Shown here: in pieces, positions 1-7,603 of the stretch
Layout of the letters: each line of letters opens with the position of its first letter
Position numbering within the stretch: the stretch's first letter is position 1
NCBI RefSeq assembly: GCF_000590475.1
Contig: NZ_CP007441.1
Location: 455,038 to 519,037, forward strand
Source: Stutzerimonas stutzeri
GTDB taxonomy: Bacteria > Pseudomonadota > Gammaproteobacteria > Pseudomonadales > Pseudomonadaceae
Length of the DNA: 64,000 bases
Direction: 5' to 3'
Translations under genes and position numbers: made by a program
The notes under the pieces: model-generated
What the model saw: only the letters and a program-made list of their open reading frames with translations
Database searches by the model: none
What the model was told of the DNA's origin: nothing

Positions 1-174
1 GGGCTGAAGCCCACCCTGCCGGTTACGCTGCAGGCTGCGGGCTGCGGGCCGGTCCGGATTTCTCGAGGCCGGCCACGCACGAAGTAATGCGATTGCAGGC
101 AGTGGAACTCGCCTGGCCCCGGTTCGCGATCTTTCCTTTAGGCCGTCTTTCAACTACCGCAACGGGATTGATCC

Positions 175-198
175 ATGCGCAGTACCTGCGTGAAAAAG
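175..198 (+). pseudogene. Relic duplicate of the iclR 5' end
   Basis: ATGCGCAGTACC followed after one base by GCGTGAAAAAG. The iclR start at 303-327 has the same 12-mer and 11-mer separated by two bases. The two blocks differ only at this one-base indel. The copy stops within a few bases of the palindromic element at 202-224, so it cannot encode the regulator. It looks like the scar of a duplication linked to that element. Confidence 0.7.
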
Positions 199-201
199 CA
201 C

Positions 202-224
202 GGTAGGGTGGGCTTCAGCCCACC
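202..224. repeat. Short palindromic element (GGTGGGCT-TC-AGCCCACC)
   Basis: An 8-bp perfect inverted repeat with a two-base loop lies at 207-224, preceded by GGTAG. An inverted copy truncated by the window edge lies at 1-20. The GTAGGGTGG core is shared with the ends of the two elements at 1071-1211 and 1324-1446, so these probably belong to one family of small palindromic repeats. Confidence 0.7.
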
Positions 225-302
225 GCGCGTTCAGTTTGCACCGGTCGATACATTCAGTCCGCGCATAGCGCGCTCAATTTCTCTCTGCTAACAGGGCTGG
301 CG

Positions 303-1067
303 ATGCGCAGTACCCCGCGTGAAAAAGGTTCATCCATCACCCGCGTGCTGGAAATCATTGAAGCCGTAGCCGGCGCAACGGAGCCGCTGACGCCCAGTGT
401 GCTGGCGGACAAGCTGGATATTCCCAAGGCCAGCGCCCACCGGCTGGTGCAGACGCTGGAGAAAGAAGGCTTTTTGCAGTTCGGCCTGCGGGGCGGGCTG
501 CTACCGGGCGATCGGCTGCACGCGACGGCAGTGAATATCCTGGGCAGCGGCCGGCACAAGGCCCTGCGCCAGGCGGTCCTGCGACAGCTGTCTGATGAGA
601 TCGGCGAAACCTGCGGCCTGTCGGTGCCTGATGGCCTGGACATGCTCTATTTCGATCGTGTGCAGACCAACTGGCCACTGCAGATCAACCTGCCCATCGG
701 CAGCCACACGCCGCTCTGGTGCACCGCCAGCGGCAAACTGTATCTCGCCTCGCTGCCTGACGACCAGCTGGAGCGCATCCTGCCGCGCCTGCCGATCCGG
801 CAGCTGGCGCGCAACACCCTGACCGACCTCAGCGCTCTGCGTGATGACTTGGTACGGATCCGCGAAGAAGACCTCGCCATCGATTCGGAGGAGTTCATCG
901 ACGGCATGGTTGCCTGCGCCGTGCCCGTGCGCGATGCCCGCGGGGAGCTGAGCGCCTGCCTGTTCACCCACGCCCCGGTGATTCGTTGCACCATGGCGCA
1001 ACTCCTCAGCTTCGTGCCGCGCCTGCGCGCAGCGGCGAAGGAGTTGGAGGCGATCGTCAGTGGTTGA
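303..1067 (+). CDS. IclR-family transcriptional regulator
   Basis: Protein of 254 aa, the usual length for IclR regulators. Residues about 11-70 form the N-terminal winged helix-turn-helix (recognition region around KASAHRLVQTLEKEGF), and residues about 80-250 form the IclR effector-binding domain. Such proteins normally act as dimers that sense a small metabolite, often an aromatic or organic acid. The effector is not deducible because no catabolic operon lies beside it: downstream is repeat DNA and then rep on the other strand. The ATG at 303 is used because the domain starts soon after. The gene is bracketed by palindromic elements and gene-end duplications, which suggests it is an accessory insertion. 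Confidence 0.85.
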   Translation: MRSTPREKGSSITRVLEIIEAVAGATEPLTPSVLADKLDIPKASAHRLVQTLEKEGFLQFGLRGGLLPGDRLHATAVNILGSGRHKALRQAVLRQLSDEIGETCGLSVPDGLDMLYFDRVQTNWPLQINLPIGSHTPLWCTASGKLYLASLPDDQLERILPRLPIRQLARNTLTDLSALRDDLVRIREEDLAIDSEEFIDGMVACAVPVRDARGELSACLFTHAPVIRCTMAQLLSFVPRLRAAAKELEAIVSG

Positions 1068-1070
1068 GTA

Positions 1071-1211
1071 GTAGGGTGGATGACGCTCTTTTCATCCACC
1101 GTGATTCCGCTCGGTGGAATAGCCCCCCCACGAATTGGTGGAGCACCACCCGGGGTATCGCCGCACGGTGTAGCGCCACCCGGTGGATCGGTGAGGCGTG
1201 ATCCACCCTAC
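1071..1211. repeat. Palindromic/MITE-like element, copy 1
   Basis: The element starts with GTAGGGTGGAT (1071-1081) and ends with ATCCACCCTAC (1201-1211), an 11-bp perfect terminal inverted repeat. Internal GGTGGA/TCCACC blocks would fold into further hairpins. It lies 3 bp after the iclR stop codon. It carries no open frame and is too short (141 bp) to encode a transposase. Most of its sequence recurs at 1324-1446. Confidence 0.75.
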
Positions 1212-1236
1212 GTATGCTTTAGCCGCGGACGCGCCG

Positions 1237-1320
1237 CTACTTCTTCAATATTGCCCGCATGGCGGCCAATGCATCGTTACTGCGGGCAGCTTTGAGTCGT
1301 CCCTGGCCTTCCCACTCCAG
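1237..1320 (-). pseudogene. Relic duplicate of the rep 3' end
   Basis: Reading the minus strand from 1320 to 1237 gives 27 codons and a TAG stop. They begin LEWEGQG and end NDALAAMRAILKK, against LEWEGGE and NDALAAMRAMLKK at the true Rep C-terminus (1472-1565). The relic lacks four codons in the middle and has no upstream coding sequence, so it is a detached, diverged copy of the rep tail. It sits between the two palindromic elements, so element plus tail are tandemly repeated. Confidence 0.8.
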
Positions 1321-1323
1321 TAG

Positions 1324-1446
1324 GTAGGGTGGATGACGCTCTTTTCATCCACCATGATTTCGCTCGGTGAATCGCCATCCACGATTCGATTTGCGCCGCT
1401 CGGTGGAGCGCCACCCGGTGGATCGATGAAACGTGATCCACCCTAC
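1324..1446. repeat. Palindromic/MITE-like element, copy 2
   Basis: This 123-bp element has the same 11-bp terminal inverted repeats as copy 1 (1324-1334 and 1436-1446) and a near-identical left half, with the first 30 bases the same. The middle is shorter and diverged. It lies about 25 bp beyond the rep stop codon. The hairpin potential might help end rep transcripts, but there is no T-run, so this is inference only. Confidence 0.75.
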
Positions 1447-1471
1447 GTCTGCTTGAGCCGCGGGGGCGCTG

Positions 1472-3481
1472 CTATTTCTTCAACATCGCCCGCATTGCGG
1501 CCAGCGCATCGTTGCCGCGAGCGGCTTTGACCTCCACTGGTGCGTCTTCTCCACCTTCCCATTCCAAGTCTTCCTGCGGCAGTTCGTCGAGGAAGCGGCT
1601 GGGCATGCATTCGATGATCTCGCCGTACTGCTTGCGCTTCGCGGCAAAGGTCATGGCCAGGTTCTGCCGAGCACGGGTGATGCCCACGTAGGCCAGGCGG
1701 CGCTCTTCCTCGATGGTGTCGGCTTCGATGCTGGATCGGTGCGGGAGGATTTCCTCCTCCATACCGAGGATGAACACGTAGGGAAACTCCAGACCCTTGG
1801 ACGCATGCAGGGTCATCATTTGCACGCCCTCGGCGCCTTCTTCCTCTTCCTGCTGGCGCTCGAGCATGTCGCGCAGCACCAGTTTGGCGATGGCTTCCTC
1901 GATGGTCATGCCGCCTTCTTCGTCTTTCTCCAGGGTGTTTTTCAGGGCGTCGATGAGAAACCAGACGTTACCCATTCGAAAGTCCGCGGCCTTGTCGCTG
2001 GAGGTCTGAGCGCGCACCCAGGTCTCGTAGTCGATGTCCATGACCATGCTGCGCAGCGCGGCGATCGGGTCGTTCTGCGCGCACTGCTGGCGCAGGTTGT
2101 CCATGTAGCGCTTGAAGCGCGACAGGCGATCGGTGAAGCGGCTGTCCAGATGCTCGCCGAGGCCCATTTCGTCGCAGGCGTTGTACATCGAGATCTTGCG
2201 TTCGGTGGCGTAGTTGCCGAGCTTTTCCAAGGTTGTCGAGCCGATCTCCCGGCGCGGCACGTTGATCACGCGCAGGAAGGCGTTGTCATCGTCCGGATTG
2301 ACCAGCAGGCGGAAGTAGCTCATCAGGTCCTTCACTTCCTGCCGCGCAAAGAAGCTGGTGCCGCCGGAGAGGCGATAGGGAATCTGGTGGTGTTGCAGCT
2401 TCAGCTCGATCAGCTTGGCCTGGTAGTTGCCACGGTAGAGGATGGCGAAATCGCTGTAGGGCCGCTCGGTCTTGAGATGCAGCGTGAGGATTTCCATCGC
2501 CACGCGCTCGGCCTCGGCTTCCTCGTTGCGACAGCGGATCACCCGTATCGCGTCGCCATGCCCCATTTCGGACCACAACTGCTTCTCGAAGGCGTGCGGG
2601 TTGTTGGCGATCAGCACGTTTGCGCACTTGAGGATGCGGCTGGTGGAGCGGTAGTTCTGTTCGAGCATCACCACCTTCAGCGAGGGGAAGTCCTCCTTCA
2701 GCTGCATCAGGTTTTCCGGACGTGCGCCGCGCCAGGCGTAGATCGACTGGTCGTCATCTCCCACCACAGTGAAGTGCGCGCGCTCCTGCACCAGCAGCTT
2801 GACCAGCAGGTACTGGCTGGCGTTGGTGTCCTGGTACTCGTCCACCAGCATGTAGCGGACCTTGTTGCGCCACTTTTCCAGCACCTCGGGATGATTCTGG
2901 AACAGCTTGACCGGCTGCATGATGAGGTCGTCGAAGTCCACGGCGTTGTACGCTTTGAGCGTGCGCTGGTAGTGGGTGTAGACGATGGCGGCCGTCTGTT
3001 CCTTCGGGTTGCGCGCGTTTTCCAGCGCCTCTTCCGGCAGGATCAGGTCGTTCTTCCAGTTGCCGATATAACCTTTGATCTCGTCGACGCCGTCATCGCC
3101 GGCGTATTCCTTTTGCATGATGTCGGTCAGCAGCGCCTTTATGTCGCCCTCGTCGAAGATCGAAAAGCCGGGCTTGTAGCCGAGCTTGGCGTATTCCTTG
3201 CGAATGATGTTCAGGCCGAGGTTGTGAAAGGTCGAGACCGTCAGGCCGCGCCCTTCGCCGCCGCGCAGCAGGCTGCTGACGCGCTCCTTCATCTCGCGGG
3301 CGGCCTTGTTGGTGAAAGTCACGGCGACGATGTATTGCGCGCGGATACCGCACTGCTGGATCAGGTAGGCGATCTTGCGGGTGATCACGCTGGTCTTGCC
3401 GGAGCCGGCACCGGCGAGCACCAGCATGGGGCCGCCGACGTAGTTCACGGCTTCCTGCTGCCGGGGGTTGAGTCGGGACAT
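1472..3481 (-). CDS. rep: ATP-dependent DNA helicase Rep
   Basis: Superfamily 1A 3'-5' helicase of 669 aa, close to E. coli Rep. It helps replication forks pass protein roadblocks. Visible motifs: Walker A GAGSGKTS at residues 24-31, Walker B VDEYQDTN near 214, motif III VGDDDQSIYAWRGA, motif IV LEQNYRS, and the late motifs around TLHASKGLEF and VGITRARQ. The ATG at 3481 gives the usual Rep start MSRLNPRQQEAV. It is transcribed alone on the minus strand and diverges from the c-di-GMP gene. The last 30 or so codons are duplicated as a relic at 1237-1320. Confidence 0.97.
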   Translation of the reverse strand: MSRLNPRQQEAVNYVGGPMLVLAGAGSGKTSVITRKIAYLIQQCGIRAQYIVAVTFTNKAAREMKERVSSLLRGGEGRGLTVSTFHNLGLNIIRKEYAKLGYKPGFSIFDEGDIKALLTDIMQKEYAGDDGVDEIKGYIGNWKNDLILPEEALENARNPKEQTAAIVYTHYQRTLKAYNAVDFDDLIMQPVKLFQNHPEVLEKWRNKVRYMLVDEYQDTNASQYLLVKLLVQERAHFTVVGDDDQSIYAWRGARPENLMQLKEDFPSLKVVMLEQNYRSTSRILKCANVLIANNPHAFEKQLWSEMGHGDAIRVIRCRNEEAEAERVAMEILTLHLKTERPYSDFAILYRGNYQAKLIELKLQHHQIPYRLSGGTSFFARQEVKDLMSYFRLLVNPDDDNAFLRVINVPRREIGSTTLEKLGNYATERKISMYNACDEMGLGEHLDSRFTDRLSRFKRYMDNLRQQCAQNDPIAALRSMVMDIDYETWVRAQTSSDKAADFRMGNVWFLIDALKNTLEKDEEGGMTIEEAIAKLVLRDMLERQQEEEEGAEGVQMMTLHASKGLEFPYVFILGMEEEILPHRSSIEADTIEEERRLAYVGITRARQNLAMTFAAKRKQYGEIIECMPSRFLDELPQEDLEWEGGEDAPVEVKAARGNDALAAMRAMLKK

Positions 3482-3722
3482 TCTCGTTCGGTCTGTTGAA
3501 GCGGGGGCGAGAGTTTAGCAGGGCATGCCTCGCGAGATGACGTTGTCCGGGCGTAGCACCTACCAGTCGTCGCCCGCCGCACTCGGTTATGGGCCGGAAT
3601 GCTCTAGTCTATGCGCGTCGTGACCGCCTTAGGCTGTTCAGTCACCGCTCCGTTTCGCACAAGGAGGTGTGCCGTCGAGGTGGCTAATCATCCTCTTGCT
3701 CTGCATGAACCGGGGATACACC

Positions 3723-5381
3723 GTGACAGCGCCCATCCAACCCATGCGTCTGGTTCTGCTGGCTGACGAGCCCGAGTGGGGCGAACGCCTGCACACTGCG
3801 CTGGTTGCTTTGCGCAGCCGACACCTGCTGCTGGTCGCTGACGACTGGCCCACCGCCGCTGCGCATCCGGCCGAGGCGGGCCACGTTGTGCTGCTCACCA
3901 CGCCACGCCGCCGTCCGGCTTCGGGCCGGTTCCCCGGGGTCACCATTCTCTTGCTCGATGAAGAGCCGGACGAGACGCCCGAAGGTGTCGTCGACTGGCT
4001 GGTCGGTTCGCAGTTCAGCGCCGATGTGTTGCGCCGCAGCCTGCGCTATGCACGTGAACGGTGCGCGCTGCATGCTGCCCTGCAGCGCCTGGCCGAGCAG
4101 GATCCGCTGACAGGCATCGTCAACCGGCAGGGTTTTCAAGCGCTGCTTGCGGGAGAACTGGCTGAGCATGACGGTGAGGGGTTGGCTCTGGGGCTTCTGG
4201 ATCTGGACAATTTTCGCCGGGTCAACGATACGCTGGGGCATCAGGCTGGTGACGGGCTGATCCTGCAAGTGGTGGCGCGATTGAAGGCGCAGCTGGAAGT
4301 CGGTGATCGGATTGCCCGGCTGGGTGGTGACGAGTTCGGCCTGCTGCTCGATACCGGACGCCATGCCGGACGCGCCGAGCAGCTAGCCGATCGAGTGGTG
4401 GAAGCCCTGGCCGAGCCTTACTGGCTCGATGGCGAAAGTCTGATGCTCGGCTGCAGCCTTGGGCTGGCCCATGCCAAGGCCGACACCGATGCCGATCAGC
4501 TGTTGTGGATGGCGCAGGTTGCCATGCGTCATGCCAAGGCGAGGCAAGGGTGCACTTGGTATCTCTACAACGAGCGGATCAACCGCAGCGCCAGCAGCTT
4601 GGCCGATCTGGAGGGTGAGCTGCGCCGTGCGCTACGTCGAGATGACTTGGAGCTGCATTATCAGCCGCGGTTGTGCACGGAGACCGGCCGCATCGTCGGG
4701 CTGGAAGCGCTCGTGCGCTGGCCGCATGCCTCGCGCGGCCTGCTGGCGCCAGATGAGTTCATCCCCATGGCGGAGGAGAGCGGGCTGATCGTGCCGCTGG
4801 GCTATTGGGTCATTTCGCGGGCGCTTCGCGACATGCAGAGCCTGCGGGAAAAAGGCTCCGGCGAGCTGCACATGGCGGTCAACCTGTCGTTCCGGCAGTT
4901 TCAGGACAGCCAACTGCTGGTCACCCTGCAGCGGCTGATCGAAGAGCGCGGGGTGGACCCGCACTGGCTCGAATTCGAACTCACCGAAACCGCGGTGATG
5001 CGCCGCAGCGATCAGGTCAGCGGCACCATGAGTGCATTGGCGGAGCTGGGTGTGCGCTTTTCGCTGGACGACTTCGGCACCGGGTTTTCGTCGTTCGTGC
5101 ACCTGAGCCGGCTACCCATCAGCCTGTTGAAGATCGACAAGAGCTTCGTCGACGGCGTAACGGCCAAGGGGGACAACAGCCTGGTGCAAGCCATGATCGG
5201 CCTGGCTCATGACCTGGGCTTGGAAGTGGTTGCCGAAGGCGTAGAACGGATCGGTCAGCTGAAGCTACTGGAGCGCTTCGGCGCCAACCAGATTCAGGGT
5301 TATCTGATCAGCAAGCCCCTGCCACTGGCGGAACTGGAGAGCTTTCTGGCGCAAGGGCGCCAGGCCCACGCCGGCGTTTGA
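3723..5381 (+). CDS. GGDEF/EAL c-di-GMP turnover protein (PA5295/ProE-like)
   Basis: 552 aa from the GTG at 3723. An earlier GTG (3669) and an ATG (3705) are in frame, but 3723 has a GGGGA site 7 bases ahead, whereas AAGGAGG at 3661-3667 is too close to the GTG at 3669. Residues about 1-115 look like a degenerate receiver-type domain. A GGDEF domain follows (GGDEF at 201-205) and then an EAL domain (EAL at 328-330) with NLSFRQF, ELTETAVM, DDFGTGFSS and KIDKSFV all intact. Phosphodiesterase activity is therefore expected. The cyclase site also looks intact, but the RxxD inhibitory site is EVGD. In P. aeruginosa the gene next to rep is the phosphodiesterase ProE. No membrane segment is seen. 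Confidence 0.88.
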   Translation: MTAPIQPMRLVLLADEPEWGERLHTALVALRSRHLLLVADDWPTAAAHPAEAGHVVLLTTPRRRPASGRFPGVTILLLDEEPDETPEGVVDWLVGSQFSADVLRRSLRYARERCALHAALQRLAEQDPLTGIVNRQGFQALLAGELAEHDGEGLALGLLDLDNFRRVNDTLGHQAGDGLILQVVARLKAQLEVGDRIARLGGDEFGLLLDTGRHAGRAEQLADRVVEALAEPYWLDGESLMLGCSLGLAHAKADTDADQLLWMAQVAMRHAKARQGCTWYLYNERINRSASSLADLEGELRRALRRDDLELHYQPRLCTETGRIVGLEALVRWPHASRGLLAPDEFIPMAEESGLIVPLGYWVISRALRDMQSLREKGSGELHMAVNLSFRQFQDSQLLVTLQRLIEERGVDPHWLEFELTETAVMRRSDQVSGTMSALAELGVRFSLDDFGTGFSSFVHLSRLPISLLKIDKSFVDGVTAKGDNSLVQAMIGLAHDLGLEVVAEGVERIGQLKLLERFGANQIQGYLISKPLPLAELESFLAQGRQAHAGV

Positions 5382-5385
5382 GGCA

Positions 5386-5401
5386 CCGGGCATAAGCCCG
5401 G
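5386..5401. other. Perfect hairpin between convergent genes
   Basis: CCGGGC-ATAA-GCCCGG forms a 6-bp stem with a four-base loop in the 42-bp gap between the c-di-GMP gene (+) and betT (-). There is no T-run on either side, so it is a weak candidate for a bidirectional 3'-end structure. Confidence 0.4.
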
Positions 5402-5423
5402 CGCCCGGCGGCTAGCGCACCCT

Positions 5424-7388
5424 TTACCGCACCATGTGAAGAAAGTGCATGTGCTTCTCGTACTGGTCCAGAATGTCGCCGATGACGCCGTCACGGCTCC
5501 AGCCCATTACGTCGTAGTTCTGTCCGCCCTCTTTGAGGTGAACCTCAGCGCGGTAATAGGTGGGCTCGTCGCCGTCGCTTTCGGTGGCGACGAAACTGGG
5601 CATTGGATAGCCGCGTGGCCGAATCTGGTAGATGAAATCGGGCGCGCCCTCGTGGGTGATCTGCAGCCCGGTACGGTTGTCCTCGTCGGAAGTCAGCTCA
5701 ACGCCGTACCCCTGCTTGCGCAACTCTTCTGCTACAGCTGCACAAGCGGGGCTCGCAATTTCACTGATGAAACGCTCTACGTCATGACGGCGCGGATACT
5801 TGGTCAGGTTCTGCACTCGCCGGCGCCATCCACCCTCCTGGGGAGCTGTAGGCGTGGTGCTGATTGTTTGATAGCGCAGGCCTTGCTTGGTGGCATCGAC
5901 GCGCAGCGCCTTGAGCAAACCCCACATGGCACAGAGCAGCACCAGGGTGAAGGGCAGCGCACTGGCAATCGTGGCGGTCTGCAAGGCCGTCAGGCCGTCG
6001 GCGAGCAGCAGCGCGATGGCTACCGCGCCCATGGATCCGGCCCAGAACACGCGCTGCCAGACCGGCGTCTGGCCTTCGCCGCCGGAGGCGAGCATGTCCA
6101 CCACCAGCGCACCGGAGTCCGCTGAAGTGACGAAGAACACCACCACCATGATGATTGCGATCAGTGACAGCAACGACGCAAAGGGGAAATGCTCGAGGAA
6201 TGCGAACAATGCCAGTGAACTGTCTCGCTCGATGGCTTCACCCAGACTGGTGACGTGATCCCAGAGAATCATGTGGATCGCGGTATCGCCGAACACGGTC
6301 ATCCACAGCAGGGTGAATGCCGTTGGCACCAGCAACACGCCGGTGACGAATTCACGGATGGTACGACCACGCGAGATCCGGGCGATGAACAGGCCGACGA
6401 AGGGCGACCAGGCCAGCCACCAGCCCCAGTAGAACAGTGTCCAGCCGCCGATCCAGTCGTTCGGCTCGTAGGCGTAGAGGTTGAACGTGGCGGTGACGAT
6501 CTGCGCGAAATAGTTGCCGGTGTTCTGCACGAAAGTCTGCAGGATGAACACGGTCGGTCCGGCGATCAGGACCAGTAGCAGCAACAGCGCTGCCAGCGTC
6601 AGGTTCAGTTCGGACAGCCGGCGTACGCCCTTGTCCAGTCCGGTGACCACCGAGATGGTGGCCAGGACGGTCGTGCCGGCGATCAGCGCGATCTGCACCG
6701 GCACCGAGATGGGTAGCCCATACAGATGATTCAGGCCGGTATTGATCTGGGTGACGCCCAGGCCCAATGACGTGGCGACGCCGAGCACGGTACCGATGAT
6801 GGCGAAGATATCCACCGCATGGCCAATAGGGCCGTGGATTCGGTCACCAATCAATGGGTACAAGGCCGAGCGCAGCGTCAGCGGCAGGCCCTGGCGAAAA
6901 CTGAAGTAGGCCAGAATCATCGCAACAATGGCGTAGATGGCCCAGGCATGCAGACCCCAGTGGAAAAAGGTGATCTTCATGGCTTCGCGTGCGGCATCGA
7001 CGGTGCCGCCTTCGCCAACGGGTGGCGAGAGAAAATGCATCACCGGCTCGGCAACGCCGAAGAACATCAGGCCGATGCCCATGCCGGCGGAGAATAGCAT
7101 CGAGAACCACGTCAGGTAACTGTAGTCCGGCTCGCTATGATCAGGGCCCAGTTTGATCTCGCCATACCGGCTGAGCGCCAGCAGGACGACCATCAGCAGG
7201 ATGATGGCTACGGCAAGGATGTACAGCCAACTGACGTTGGCGATGATCCAGGCCTGGACGTTACTGAACACACCTTGAGCGTGCTCCGGGACAGAGACGC
7301 TGTAGATCACCAGTAACAGGATGATAACGGCGGAGCCGTAGAAAACCGGGGGGTTGAGAGTGGACGGAGAAGACTTGTTGGCCTCCAT
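5424..7388 (-). CDS. betT: BCCT-family choline/betaine transporter (BetT-like)
   Basis: 654-aa inner-membrane carrier of the betaine-choline-carnitine transporter family. Twelve hydrophobic segments span roughly residues 15-490. The family signatures GMGIGLMFFGVAEP (near 105) and FYWGWWLAWSPFVGLFIARIS (near 325) are present. A soluble C-terminal tail of about 150 residues follows, as in long BetT-type members where the tail tunes osmotic activation. Likely function is proton-driven choline (or glycine betaine) uptake; the exact substrate cannot be read from sequence. No betIBA genes lie alongside. A dyad at 7456-7470 upstream may be its operator. The start ATG at 7388 follows an AAAGGAG site. 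Confidence 0.88.
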   Translation of the reverse strand: MEANKSSPSTLNPPVFYGSAVIILLLVIYSVSVPEHAQGVFSNVQAWIIANVSWLYILAVAIILLMVVLLALSRYGEIKLGPDHSEPDYSYLTWFSMLFSAGMGIGLMFFGVAEPVMHFLSPPVGEGGTVDAAREAMKITFFHWGLHAWAIYAIVAMILAYFSFRQGLPLTLRSALYPLIGDRIHGPIGHAVDIFAIIGTVLGVATSLGLGVTQINTGLNHLYGLPISVPVQIALIAGTTVLATISVVTGLDKGVRRLSELNLTLAALLLLLVLIAGPTVFILQTFVQNTGNYFAQIVTATFNLYAYEPNDWIGGWTLFYWGWWLAWSPFVGLFIARISRGRTIREFVTGVLLVPTAFTLLWMTVFGDTAIHMILWDHVTSLGEAIERDSSLALFAFLEHFPFASLLSLIAIIMVVVFFVTSADSGALVVDMLASGGEGQTPVWQRVFWAGSMGAVAIALLLADGLTALQTATIASALPFTLVLLCAMWGLLKALRVDATKQGLRYQTISTTPTAPQEGGWRRRVQNLTKYPRRHDVERFISEIASPACAAVAEELRKQGYGVELTSDEDNRTGLQITHEGAPDFIYQIRPRGYPMPSFVATESDGDEPTYYRAEVHLKEGGQNYDVMGWSRDGVIGDILDQYEKHMHFLHMVR

Positions 7389-7455
7389 GCTGCGCTCCTT
7401 TATTACAGATTAGGGAGTGGCCGCCTGTGGCGAAGAGGACGCAATCTAACATATT

Positions 7456-7470
7456 GGTCAGCTTCTGACC
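7456..7470. promoter_or_regulatory. Inverted repeat upstream of betT, candidate operator
   Basis: GGTCAG-CTT-CTGACC is a perfect 6-bp dyad about 70 bp upstream of the betT start. On the minus strand TATGTT follows a few bases later and could be a -10 element, which would place the dyad over the -35 region. A TetR-type (BetI-like) repressor site is a reasonable guess. Nothing in the window identifies the regulator. Confidence 0.45.
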
Positions 7471-7603
7471 GGGCCCGTTTCGCGACGACAGGGTCGTCGC
7501 TTACAGGTGTGACCCCTTGAAAGTGAAGGTTGCAGCAGACGCCGTGAGGTAATTTGCGACCTTTCGGCAGGACAGGTCGACGCCGGCGTCGGCTAGAAAA
7601 GGC

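Larger units (their letters stand above)
1..302. other. Left-edge non-coding region with palindromes upstream of iclR
   Basis: No convincing gene is seen here. Bases 1-20 are an inverted copy (19 of 20 matches) of 202-221, so two copies of a GGTAGGGTGGGCT-type palindrome bracket about 180 bp. Bases 175-198 duplicate the first codons of the downstream regulator gene. The stretch 225-302 should hold the iclR promoter, but I could not pick a clear -35/-10 pair. The region continues off the left edge. Confidence 0.7.

Noticed and set aside
1739..3499. A 586-codon open frame antisense to rep
   Set aside because: It is the complement of a gene with complete helicase motifs and has no recognisable domains; long antisense frames are expected at this GC content.
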